Source of the DNA: an uncultured Lachnospiraceae bacterium
GTDB lineage: Bacteria > Bacillota > Clostridia > Lachnospirales > Lachnospiraceae
Assembly (NCBI GenBank): GCA_947630855.1
Contig: CANRJF010000029.1
Span: 1-34,009 of the forward strand
DNA: 34,009 nt
Direction of reading: 5' to 3'
The translations under genes were made by a program, and so were the position numbers. Below the pieces are notes generated by a model that saw only the letters and a list, made by a program, of their open reading frames with translations, made no database searches and was not told where the DNA came from. Position 1 is the first letter of the stretch. Every line of letters starts with the position of its first letter. Of this stretch, positions 16,837-26,100 are shown piece by piece.

Positions 16837-17865
16837 TTAATTTGGATGTTTTTCATCCGAAAGTTCTCCCACCGATTGTCCCGGTATCAAACTTCCTTCT
16901 ATAACTACTCTTTCAATAAGAGTGGTTTTCGGTTTCTCAATTGCCCTAATCAGGCATGCGGCAGCTTCCCTGCCAATCTTATCTGCATTCTGGCTTACCG
17001 TGGTAAGTTTCGGGTGAAGTAACTGCGACATAACACTTCCGTCATACCCTGCCACCGACACATCCCCGGGAACGGAAAGCCCTGCTTCATAAATCACATT
17101 CCTCCCTCCGATTAAAGAGGTGTCATCAGGATAAATAATACAGGTGGGAGGATTTTTTAATTCTAAAAGCTTTCTGGTAATCAGAGCTGCTTCCTTTGTC
17201 TTTAAATACTTTGCACTGCCAACGTAGCTGTCGGGAACTTCTAATCCAAAGGATTCCATCGTCCGGTAAAAACTTGCCAGGCGGTCTTTCGTCACATAGG
17301 AAAAATCTTCCCCGTGGATATAGGCAATCCTTCTGTGGCCCATTTTATATATGTAACTCACCAAATCCTGCATTCCCTTTACATTATTGGAACTTACGGA
17401 AGTACAGTTGTGATGGATGTAATCGATGGTCACCACAGGAATGCTGCTTTCTAACAGTTCCAGAACCTCCGGGTCTCTGTAATCATCCACACAGACAATC
17501 ACTACCCCGTCAAAACTGCGGTATCTGCAATGCTCATAATAGGACATGGAGCGGTTTTCCGTATTGATAAAGCTGATGTCATATCCCAGGCTTTCCGCCT
17601 GCATCTTAAAGCTGTTTAACACCACGCTGAAATATTCATGGGTAAGCCCTAAGGACGCTTCATCCTGAAATAAAACTCCCAAGTTATATGACCGCTTTGT
17701 CTTCAATACCCTTGCTGCAGAGTTGGGAAAATATCCCATTCTTGCCGCGGTGTTTCTGATTCTGATTTTTGTTCCTTCGCCGATATCCTTCTGGTCATTC
17801 AATGCCTTGCTGACTGTGGCTGTAGATACACCGCAGGCTTCGGCAATGTCCTTTAAAGATACCAT
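16837..17865 (-). CDS. LacI-family transcriptional regulator (cellobiose locus)
   Basis: 342-residue repressor-type protein. The N-terminal LacI helix-turn-helix is clear (VSLKDIAEACGVSTATVSKALN, with the hinge helix near NSAARVLKTKRSYNLGV at about 50-65). The remainder is a periplasmic-binding-protein-like effector domain ending with the usual VIEGSLIPGQSV. GAGGAG precedes the start. It is the first gene of the transport operon and diverges from the cellobiose phosphorylase gene. Two near-identical operator-like boxes, one at each promoter (17895-17909 and 18115-18129), suggest it represses both directions, including its own gene, and is relieved by an imported sugar. Confidence 0.95.
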   Translation of the reverse strand: MVSLKDIAEACGVSTATVSKALNDQKDIGEGTKIRIRNTAARMGYFPNSAARVLKTKRSYNLGVLFQDEASLGLTHEYFSVVLNSFKMQAESLGYDISFINTENRSMSYYEHCRYRSFDGVVIVCVDDYRDPEVLELLESSIPVVTIDYIHHNCTSVSSNNVKGMQDLVSYIYKMGHRRIAYIHGEDFSYVTKDRLASFYRTMESFGLEVPDSYVGSAKYLKTKEAALITRKLLELKNPPTCIIYPDDTSLIGGRNVIYEAGLSVPGDVSVAGYDGSVMSQLLHPKLTTVSQNADKIGREAAACLIRAIEKPKTTLIERVVIEGSLIPGQSVGELSDEKHPN

Positions 17866-17894
17866 GCTTTCTCCTCACCTTCGGAAACTACTTA

Positions 17895-17909
17895 CTTAAT
17901 CGTTTTCGT
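17895..17909. promoter_or_regulatory. LacI-type operator at the transport operon promoter
   Basis: cttaatcgttttcgt differs at one position from the box at 18115-18129. It covers the predicted start point of the minus-strand promoter at 17916-17944, a classical position for repression by the adjacent LacI-family protein. Confidence 0.65.
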
Positions 17910-17915
17910 ATTGTT

Positions 17916-17944
17916 ACTATACATCTTTTGACAGAAAATTGCAA
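17916..17944 (-). promoter_or_regulatory. Promoter of lacI-like regulator and cellobiose transport operon
   Basis: TTGCAA (17939-17944), 17-bp spacer and TATAGT (17916-17921) on the minus strand. The start would fall near 17909, at the edge of the operator box. The following 100 bp (17945-18058) are very AT-rich and hold nothing else I can name. Confidence 0.7.
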
Positions 17945-18058
17945 CACATTTGGAACACATTTTACTTTTTCGTGAATTTGTATATTGTTTTTCTTATTTT
18001 ATTGTGCATTTTATACAAATGCCATTCTTGTTTTTTCTATTTTATTCTTGCACTCATT

Positions 18059-18086
18059 TTTTACTTGCAATTTTTCCATTTATAAT
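18059..18086 (+). promoter_or_regulatory. Promoter of the cellobiose phosphorylase gene
   Basis: TATAAT at 18081-18086 with a weak -35 (TTTTAC, 18059-18064) 16 bp upstream. The leader of about 120 nt carries the operator box and a GC-rich part in which tccccggaggg occurs twice (18132-18142, 18169-18179), with a small ggcg-tca-cgcc hairpin between the copies. Confidence 0.5.
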
Positions 18087-18114
18087 TTATACTCAAATTC
18101 AGGAACTATAAGGG

Positions 18115-18129
18115 CTTAAACGTTTTCGT
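18115..18129. promoter_or_regulatory. LacI-type operator in the cellobiose phosphorylase leader
   Basis: cttaaacgttttcgt lies about 20-35 nt downstream of the predicted start point, where a bound LacI-family protein would block elongation. It matches the box at 17895-17909 in 14 of 15 positions and is in the same orientation. Confidence 0.65.
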
Positions 18130-18212
18130 TCTCCCCGGAGGGCGTCACGCCGCCCATGCCCTGCGGAATCCCCGGAGGGACACAGCAAACCATATTTAAG
18201 GAGGATACGAAT

Positions 18213-20654
18213 ATGAAATTCGGATATTTTGACGACGCTTGCAAGGAATACGTGATTACATCCCCAAAGACGCCTCTGCCCTGGATTAACTATCTGGGAT
18301 GTGAAGATTTCTTTTCCCTGATTTCCAACACGGGAGGGGGATACAGCTTCTATAAAGATGCAAAACTTTTGCGCCTTACAAGATACCGTTACAATAATGT
18401 ACCTTTGGATTCCAACGGGCATTACTATTATATTAATGAAGCGGGATGCATCTGGAACCCGGGCTGGATGCCCACGAAAACAGAGCTGGATGCATACGAA
18501 TGCCGCCACGGCCTGGGCTATTCCGTTTTTACGGGGACAAAAAATGAGCTTACCGCCCAAATGACCGCATTTGTTCCTATTGGCTCTTCCTGTGAAGTAA
18601 ATAAACTTACTTTAACCAATAACAGCAAAAATAAGAAGTCTTTCTCCGTCTTTTCCTATGTGGAGTTTTGTCTCTGGAACGCCATGGACGACATGACAAA
18701 CTTCCAGAGGAATTTCAGCACCGGAGAGGTGGAAATCCACGGTTCCGAAATTTACCATAAGACGGAATACAGGGAGAGGAGAAACCATTATGCCGTTTAC
18801 GCCGTAAATGCTCCCATCAACGGTTTTGATACGGACAGGGATTCTTTCCTCGGGGCTTACGGGGAAAATTCCGCTCCCAAAGCAGTTGTGGATGATGCCG
18901 CCGCAAATTCCGTTGCTAGCGGCTGGGCTCCCATAGGTTCCCACCAGATTAAGGTAACTCTTGCCCCGGGAGAATCCAAAACCTTTGTGTATGTATTGGG
19001 CTATGTGGAAAACCGGGAGGAAGAAAAGTTTGTGGGCTTAGATGAGATTAACCTTGCCCCTGCAAAGGCGCTGCTGGAAAAATTTGATACCACGGAAAAA
19101 GCAGATGCGGCTTTAGCAGACTTAAAAGATTACTGGAACAGGTTACTGTCCCACTTTACCGTATCCTCCAGTGAAGAAAAGTTAGACCGGATGGTAAATA
19201 TCTGGCATCAGTATCAGTGTATGGTGACCTTCAATATGTCCCGTTCCGCTTCCTACTATGAATCCGGTATCGGCAGGGGCATGGGATTCAGGGATTCCTG
19301 CCAGGATCTGCTGGGATTTGTCCATCTCATTCCCGACCGGGCAAGGCAGAGGATTTTAGATATTGCCTCCACCCAGTTTGCCGACGGAAGCGCATACCAT
19401 CAGTACCAGCCTCTCACCAAAAAAGGCAACTCCGATATCGGAAGCGGATTTAATGATGACCCCTTATGGCTGATTGCAGGAACCGCGGCTTACATAAAGG
19501 AAACAGGAGATTACAGTATTTTAGATGAGATGACCCCATTTGATAATGATATGAGCACTGCCGTGCCCTTTATGGAACATTTAAAACGCTCCTTCCACTA
19601 TACCATAGAACATTTAGGCCCCCATAACCTGCCTTTAATCGGCAGGGCGGACTGGAACGACTGCCTGAACTTAAACTGCTTTTCCAGGGAACCGGGAGAA
19701 TCTTTCCAGACCTTCGGACCTTCGGAAGGGCCTGTGGCTGAATCCGTGTTTATTGCCGGAATGTTTGTAAAATACGGCAGGGACTATGCCGCCATCTGCC
19801 GTCACAGGGGGCTTACGGAAGAAGCTGCCGCCGCAGATAAAGCCATTGCAGATATGTGCGGGGCAGTGGAGAAAAACGGCTGGGACGGAGAATGGTTCCT
19901 TCGTGCCTATGATGCCTATTCCAACAAAGTGGGTTCTAAAGAATGTGAAGAAGGACAGATTTTCATTGAGCCTCAGGGCTTTTGCGTTATTGCAGAAATC
20001 GGGCTGGAAAAGGGATTGTGCCAAAAGGCCCTGGAATCCGTGGAACAGCGCTTAGATACCAAGTACGGCATTGTACTGCTGCAGCCCCCTTACCGGAAAT
20101 ACCATGTGGAACTTGGGGAAATTTCTTCCTATCCCCCGGGATACAAAGAAAATGCCGGTATTTTCTGCCACAACAACCCCTGGATTTCCATTGCGGAGAC
20201 GGTTATCGGCAGAGGAGACAGGGCATGGCAGGTGTATACAAGGACATGTCCCGCCTATATTGAGGATATCAGCGAGATTCACCGCACGGAGCCTTATGTT
20301 TACTCCCAGATGATTGCCGGAAAAGATGCACCCCGCCACGGCGAGGCGAAAAACAGTTGGCTCACCGGTACGGCAGCATGGACGTTCCTTGATGTATCCC
20401 AGTTTATTTTGGGAATCCGGCCGGATTATGACGGACTTGTGGTTGACCCCTGTATTCCTGCTTTCCTGGACGGATTTACGGCTAAGAGGGATTTCAGGGG
20501 CGTGATTTACGAAATCACGGTGAAAAATCCTGACCATGTGCAGAAAGGCGTTCCCTCACTGGTTGTAGATGGAAAGACTCTGGAAGGGAATCTGATTCCC
20601 TACGATAAGAGTATGGTTGGAAAAACCGTAAAAGTTGAAGCTGTGATGAAATAG
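18213..20654 (+). CDS. Cellobiose phosphorylase, GH94
   Basis: Cytoplasmic enzyme that splits cellobiose with inorganic phosphate into alpha-D-glucose 1-phosphate and glucose. It has 813 residues, against about 811 for the clostridial enzyme, and shares the recognisable N-terminus ([16 protein letters not shown]) and blocks such as [20 protein letters not shown] and [18 protein letters not shown]. The DWND motif at 480-483 carries the general acid aspartate of GH94. The domain order is an N-terminal beta-sandwich, the (alpha/alpha)6 barrel and a C-terminal sheet. The start at ATG 18213 follows AAGGAGG; an upstream in-frame ATG at 18156 has no ribosome site. It is divergent from the LacI regulator and transporter and ends in a terminator. 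Activity on other beta-glucosides is possible, but similarity to cellobiose phosphorylase is strong throughout. Confidence 0.95.
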   Translation: MKFGYFDDACKEYVITSPKTPLPWINYLGCEDFFSLISNTGGGYSFYKDAKLLRLTRYRYNNVPLDSNGHYYYINEAGCIWNPGWMPTKTELDAYECRHGLGYSVFTGTKNELTAQMTAFVPIGSSCEVNKLTLTNNSKNKKSFSVFSYVEFCLWNAMDDMTNFQRNFSTGEVEIHGSEIYHKTEYRERRNHYAVYAVNAPINGFDTDRDSFLGAYGENSAPKAVVDDAAANSVASGWAPIGSHQIKVTLAPGESKTFVYVLGYVENREEEKFVGLDEINLAPAKALLEKFDTTEKADAALADLKDYWNRLLSHFTVSSSEEKLDRMVNIWHQYQCMVTFNMSRSASYYESGIGRGMGFRDSCQDLLGFVHLIPDRARQRILDIASTQFADGSAYHQYQPLTKKGNSDIGSGFNDDPLWLIAGTAAYIKETGDYSILDEMTPFDNDMSTAVPFMEHLKRSFHYTIEHLGPHNLPLIGRADWNDCLNLNCFSREPGESFQTFGPSEGPVAESVFIAGMFVKYGRDYAAICRHRGLTEEAAAADKAIADMCGAVEKNGWDGEWFLRAYDAYSNKVGSKECEEGQIFIEPQGFCVIAEIGLEKGLCQKALESVEQRLDTKYGIVLLQPPYRKYHVELGEISSYPPGYKENAGIFCHNNPWISIAETVIGRGDRAWQVYTRTCPAYIEDISEIHRTEPYVYSQMIAGKDAPRHGEAKNSWLTGTAAWTFLDVSQFILGIRPDYDGLVVDPCIPAFLDGFTAKRDFRGVIYEITVKNPDHVQKGVPSLVVDGKTLEGNLIPYDKSMVGKTVKVEAVMK

Positions 20655-20676
20655 ATGCCACAAACAGGTAAAAGAT

Positions 20677-20736
20677 ACCCGCTGCATTTGACTGTTTCCC
20701 ATATTTGGGTTGCAATCATATGCAGCGGGTTTTTTA
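20677..20736. terminator. Terminator between cellobiose phosphorylase and amidase genes
   Basis: acccgctgcat (20677-20687) pairs with atgcagcgggt (20720-20730), followed by TTTTTT on the plus strand. The T run overlaps the stop codon of the convergent amidase gene. Confidence 0.8.
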
Positions 20737-21669
20737 TTCTGCAAAATAATCATCCACCCCGTCCGCAATTCCCGCGGCCAGTTTATCCTGGTAGGAGGGG
20801 TCTGCCATATTGCAGTCCTCCGTGGGGTTTGTCATATATCCCATCTCGATAATGGTTACCGGCACCTGGCACCAGTTGATGCCGCTCATGGTGTCTGTCT
20901 CCCACACATACTCCCTGTTTGCCCCTGTGGCGCTTACCATGGCATCTAACACCTTATCTGACAATTTTCTGGACTCTCCGTAAATATTGCTGCAATAAGG
21001 ATTATTTGCTGTGGGACAGATGGTCATAATGCCGTTTACACTGCTGTTTTCCGAGCCGTTGGCATGAATCCGCAGAAACACCTCCGCATTGCTGCCATTT
21101 GCCACATCAGCCCTCTCTTCATTGCTCTCCCTTACCATAATCACTTCGTAGCCTCTGGCCTGTAAAATATCCCGAAGTTTTAACGCCACCGAAAGATTTA
21201 ATTCGTACTCGTGAAGGCCCGTGGTTGTGCCGGTTGTGCCGCTGGCCACTTTCGCCTTTGTCTCGGATGCTCCGGGGCCTACGGGTTCCTGCTCACTGTT
21301 GCCCTTAGCCTGATGGCCTGCATCAATACACACAATATGGCCTTCCCCCTGGGGAGCCGCCCCTTCTTCCGTTTCTGTCTGCGTTTCCGTTTCGATTTCT
21401 GTTTCCGTCTGTGTTTCCGTTTCGTTTTCTGTTTCTGTCTGTGTTTCCGTTTCGATTTCTGTCTGCACCTTTGGTTCGGATTCTGTTTCCGGTTCAATCT
21501 CCGTTTCAGGTTCCAAAGCGGCTTTTTCTGCCGCAGGTTCCTGAAAAACTTCCGTTTCTAAAGCCTTATTATTGGCGGTAACATCCTCTTGCTTTCCCTT
21601 ACAGGCAGACAAAAAGAGGCAGGACATGCACAAAAGGAACACGCCAACATAAGATATTTTTCTCTTCAT
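20734..21669 (-). CDS. N-acetylmuramoyl-L-alanine amidase (Amidase_3) lipoprotein
   Basis: 311-residue cell-wall hydrolase that cleaves the bond between muramic acid and the stem peptide. The signal peptide ends in the lipobox LSAC with Cys23, so it is tethered to the outer face of the membrane. Residues about 52-102 are a Glu/Thr-rich linker made of TETQTETE-like repeats. The catalytic domain spans about 110-311, with the Zn ligands H119 (DAGH), E154 and H202 (RIHAN) and the catalytic glutamate E275 (IIEMGYMTN) all present. It is the last gene of a tight operon (9-bp gap to the preceding glucosaminidase gene), with wall hydrolases ahead of it. Confidence 0.93.
   Translation of the reverse strand: MKRKISYVGVFLLCMSCLFLSACKGKQEDVTANNKALETEVFQEPAAEKAALEPETEIEPETESEPKVQTEIETETQTETENETETQTETEIETETQTETEEGAAPQGEGHIVCIDAGHQAKGNSEQEPVGPGASETKAKVASGTTGTTTGLHEYELNLSVALKLRDILQARGYEVIMVRESNEERADVANGSNAEVFLRIHANGSENSSVNGIMTICPTANNPYCSNIYGESRKLSDKVLDAMVSATGANREYVWETDTMSGINWCQVPVTIIEMGYMTNPTEDCNMADPSYQDKLAAGIADGVDDYFAE
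21358..21500. repeat. Tandem repeats encoding the Glu/Thr linker of the amidase lipoprotein
   Basis: A 24- to 42-bp unit built of gtttccgtttcgatttctgt-type hexamers is repeated with small variation. All copies keep the frame, so copy-number changes would alter only spacer length. Confidence 0.65.
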
Positions 21670-21678
21670 GGCTTTCTC

Positions 21679-23142
21679 CTAATAACTTTTCATCTTTTTA
21701 ATTAAGGTCATAAGTTTGGAAGCATACATAGGGTCTGTTGCCCAGTTGCCGTTCCCCAACTGCTGTACATAAGGTGTAGTACCCCTTCTGGACGTGAGAT
21801 ACTTAAATCTTGGGTCTACACATTTCTGATTCAGGCTATCCTTTGAAGCATAGCCTTTTAAATGCTGTACCTGGGCACGGATACCGATCTTTACATTGGG
21901 GAATGTGGCTCCTGCCGCCCCGTCGTCCGTTGCGCCTATGCCGCTGAAATTACACTGCTCCGCTTTCACCTGGCCGCCAAAACTTAAAAATCCTGTTTCA
22001 AGACAAACCTGGGCAAAAATCACCTCTGCCCTTACGCCTTCCTTTTTTGACTCGCTCATAACAATCTTACAGAATTTTTTAATGTCCTTTGCGCCTTTAT
22101 CCTTATAGATGGAAGGATATGCCCTTCCTGAACTTTTAAATAATTTCACCATCTGGTCTACCGTAACCGTGGTTTTCCCCATTATGGCATAACCGCCGCC
22201 CTCTGTCGACTTATAGCCGGACATATCCCCTTTTCCTGCCTGAATAATTCCGTCATCACTGGAAAATGCCTGGACTTTATAATAATAAGTTTTCCCGGAG
22301 CCAGCCTTCATATCTATGTAAAACTGGCTGTCCTCTCCGTTAGACTCCACTGTGGCAATCTTTTTGTACTTTCCCTTTGCAGATGTGGCACGGTAAATTT
22401 TGTACCTTGTGGCACCGGCAACTTTTTTCCATTTTACTTTCACAAAATTATCTGCCGTAGATTTTACGGAAAATAATTTCACCTGGGATAATGCCCGGTA
22501 GGAAACAGGCCTAGAAAACTCATTGGTAATCCTCTCACCCTTAAGACTCCCCACCGTAACAATTTTGTAGAAATACTTTTTCCCGCTTTTTATGGTGGTA
22601 TCCGTATATTTTGTAACGGATTTATTTACGCTTCCAATCTTTTTAAATCCGCCGTCCTTACTGGTACTGCGGTAAATGTCATAGGATGCGGCGCCGTTTA
22701 CCTTATTCCAAAAGATTCTCATGGTATTTGAATTTACGGAAACAATACCGGTAATCTCAGCCGCCGCCACCGTTTTTACCTTCACCGGGGCAGAAAATTT
22801 CCCGCTGCCCGTGTCGCCGTCTCCTTCCATCCTGGGACGGATTTTATAATAATAAGTCTTCCCTGCAAGGATGCCTCTGTCTGTGTAAGCTGTATTTTTA
22901 CTTCCCTTTACCTTGGCTAGAAGTTCATAGCCGCCTCCCTGGTTGTAACTGCGGTAAACCTCATAGCCAGCGGCATCTTTCGCCTGGCTCCAATATAATT
23001 TCACTTTTGTAGGGGATTTCACCTCTACTTTTGTCACTGTTGTGCCTGCTTTTGCCTCGCCTGCAAAAACAGGGCTGCTGCATACCGCAACAGATATCAG
23101 CACACAAAAGGACAATAAAATCTTTGTTATAAATTTTCTCAT
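21679..23142 (-). CDS. Secreted FN3-repeat glucosaminidase (GH73-like)
   Basis: 487-residue secreted wall hydrolase. A signal peptide (about 1-28, ending near VFAGEA) is followed by three fibronectin-III-like repeats, each starting with a W near VKLYW / MRIFW / VKVKW and closing with YYYKI-type strands. The C-terminal third (about 315-487) is a glucosaminidase domain with the catalytic glutamate E382 in AQVCLETGFLSFGG. This domain closely resembles the C-terminus of the 1363-residue protein encoded just upstream, so the two are paralogues. The gap to that gene is only 14 bp and 9 bp separates it from the amidase lipoprotein gene, indicating one operon. Predicted action: cleavage between N-acetylglucosamine and N-acetylmuramic acid. 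Confidence 0.9.
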   Translation of the reverse strand: MRKFITKILLSFCVLISVAVCSSPVFAGEAKAGTTVTKVEVKSPTKVKLYWSQAKDAAGYEVYRSYNQGGGYELLAKVKGSKNTAYTDRGILAGKTYYYKIRPRMEGDGDTGSGKFSAPVKVKTVAAAEITGIVSVNSNTMRIFWNKVNGAASYDIYRSTSKDGGFKKIGSVNKSVTKYTDTTIKSGKKYFYKIVTVGSLKGERITNEFSRPVSYRALSQVKLFSVKSTADNFVKVKWKKVAGATRYKIYRATSAKGKYKKIATVESNGEDSQFYIDMKAGSGKTYYYKVQAFSSDDGIIQAGKGDMSGYKSTEGGGYAIMGKTTVTVDQMVKLFKSSGRAYPSIYKDKGAKDIKKFCKIVMSESKKEGVRAEVIFAQVCLETGFLSFGGQVKAEQCNFSGIGATDDGAAGATFPNVKIGIRAQVQHLKGYASKDSLNQKCVDPRFKYLTSRRGTTPYVQQLGNGNWATDPMYASKLMTLIKKMKSY

Positions 23143-23156
23143 ACTACTCCTATCGC

Positions 23157-26100
23157 TTATTTTCCTTTTATCGCATTAATATTGTTCATTAATTTTGCCG
23201 CATAAGCCGGGTCTGTCGCCCAGTTTCCTGAACCCAACTGCTGAACATATTCCGCTCTTCCCCTGGGTACCCCTGAAAATCTTGGGTCAACACAGGGCTG
23301 GCGCAGGGCATCAACAGATGCATAGGCTTTTAAATGCTGTACCTGGGCGCGGATTCCCGTGCGCACATCAGGAAAGACTGCCCCGGATTCCCCGGTGTCT
23401 AAAGCTCCCAAGCCGCCGAAATTACATTGTTCCGCTTTCACCTGGCCACCAAAACTTAAATACCCTGTTTCTAAACACACCTGGGCAAACAGTACTTCCG
23501 GTTTTACCCCTTCCGCCACGGATTCTTCATATACAATCTGGCAGAATGCATTAATATCCGCCGCTCCCTTTGAACTGTATACAGCGGAGGGGTACGTTTT
23601 CTTGGAATCATTATACATAGCCGTCATCTGGGCAACCGTTGCCCCTGCCGAGCCCATAATCCTGTAATCGTAAGGATTGGTGGAAAGTGTATCGGAAAAC
23701 CCGCTGTAACGGTTTTTCCCGGAAACGGTGGTATAACTGCGGATTTTATAATAATAAGTCACTCCTGTCTTTACGTTTGTATCCAGGTAGGAACTGTCTT
23801 TCGTATCGCCAATCTTCTCTACGGAAGAAACTCTCTCCGAGGAACTGCGGTAAATTTCATATCCCGTAACAGCCACCTGAGAAGGACGCCATGTTACGCT
23901 TACTCCCCCGCCGCTCCATTGTGCGCTTGTAATCACTAATTTCGCCATGGCGCATCCTGACGCCACGCTGCTGTATCCGCTGGTTCTGCCGTTTACATCC
24001 ACAGACTGGATTTTATAATAGTAAACGGTATCTTTTACAACGGATGTGTCGGAATAGGTTGTCACATTTCCTAAAACCGCCAGGGTAGCAAAGCCATCCT
24101 CCGGCTTCGTGCTCCTGGAAATAATATATCCCACCGCATCCGATACCGCTGACCAGGTAATATCAAGCTGGGTTTCCGATACCTGGGTGACGGTTACATC
24201 GGAAGGAGCCTTTAGGTTATTTCCTTCCACCGGCTCGGAATATTGACCGTAAACCGTCTTTTTTCCGTCTTTGGTAAACACCCTAACTTTATACCAGTAA
24301 TTTACGGATTTTTCTACGGTGCTGTCTGTGTAACTGGTGGTCTTGGCGCTGTTTATGGTGGTCAAAAGTTTATAATCGCCGTCCCTGCTTGTACTGCGGT
24401 ACACTTCATAGCCCTTGGAGTTTTTCACCTGCATCCATTTAATTACCAGCGCACCTGCTGCATCCGGCTCCACAGAGGAAATCTCTGTCTTGCGCATGGT
24501 ATAGCCCTTTACCGCCTTGCTTAAGCTGGTTTTTCCGGTGGCTTTATACCCTTTTACATTTGCCTGCATTTTGTAGTAATACTTCTGATTCATTTTCAGT
24601 TTGGAATCCGTATAGCTGGTTTCATCCCCGTCTGCACTGCCCACCTTTGTATATTTACCATACTTGGAGGTACTGCGGTAAATATCATAACTTTTTACGT
24701 TCTCCAAAGGATTCCAGCAGACTTTAATCTTGGTACCCGTATATCCCACAACTTCCGTAATCACAGGCTTTTTATTTACCCATGCCCCTTTGGCAGGAGA
24801 GAAATCACTAAATTCCTTTACGCCGTTTTTCTTTTTCATGCTCCTGATTTTGTAATAATATTTTACCCCTGTCTTTAACCCTGTTACAGTATAAGACGTG
24901 GTATTCCGGGACTTAACGGTTTTTATTCTTTTGTAAGTTCCGTCTATGGAAGTACTCTGAAAAATCTGGTAGCCTGTGGCATTGTCCGCCGCCGTCCAGT
25001 AAATGGTATGCTTTTTGGTAGCAACCGGCGCAATCTTCTTAATGGTAACCGGCATCAATGTCTGACCCATTACCGCACTGCTGTAACCGCTGTAACCCAT
25101 TGTGGTTCCGTTGTAATTGTACGCCTGGATTTTGTAATAATATTTTTTGCCCCCTTTTATGGTAGTATCATCAAAATATTCCACTGTGTTATTTGCTATG
25201 GTTGCCAGTTCCTTATATTTTCCGTTTACGGATTTTGACCTGGTAATCTGGTATCCTGCCACATTGTCATCCGCTGTCCAGGATACGCGCAGGGCAGAGC
25301 CTCCCTGGGATGCCACATACAAATCCGAAGGCACTTTTGCCGTCCTGCCGGATGCAGCCTCGCTCCAGTCTCCGCTTCCATCCTTTAATATGGGACGGAT
25401 TTTATAATAATACAGTTTTCCGGGTTTTACAGTGCTGTCCGTATACTTTTTCGTTTTTTGTGAAGTTATCTTTTTAATGGTTGTGTATGTACCATTCTCG
25501 GAAACTGCCCTTCCGATTTCATATCCTGTGGCATCATCTACCGGATTCCACTTGATAACAAGATGCTTGCTGTCTTTTGATTTAATGGAGGTAATCAGCG
25601 AATCCGAGCCGTCTTTTTTTGTCAGTTTATAGTACTGGGCAATTCCCGTTGCATCTGCCACGCCTAATTTCTTCAGCTTTTCGTCTGTGCTTAAGAAATT
25701 TGCCGCATCGCCGGCATTGGAAATAAATGCATGTTCTACGATCAATCCGGGGATTCCGTATTCCTTACAGCGTTTGATAACCCCGTAATAATCCGCCAGG
25801 GAACCGTCGGGATATTTTGTCTCGTTTTCCGAATTGCGGATATGGATGCCTCCGCTGGCAAGCCCTAATTCCGTAAGTTTAGCCTCAATAATAGTTGCAA
25901 GGTCTTTTCCTATCTGGCTGACTGTGCTGTTGTAATTATTATTGGGGTAATATACATTTGCCCCGTTTGGCCCCGGACTTTCGTTGGAGTTATTGTGAAG
26001 GCTGATAAATACATTTGCCTTATTGTCAATGGCAACCTGAGCCCTCTGTGCCAGAGTGAGGGTGATATCCGCACTCCTTGTCATAATTACGGTTACGCCC

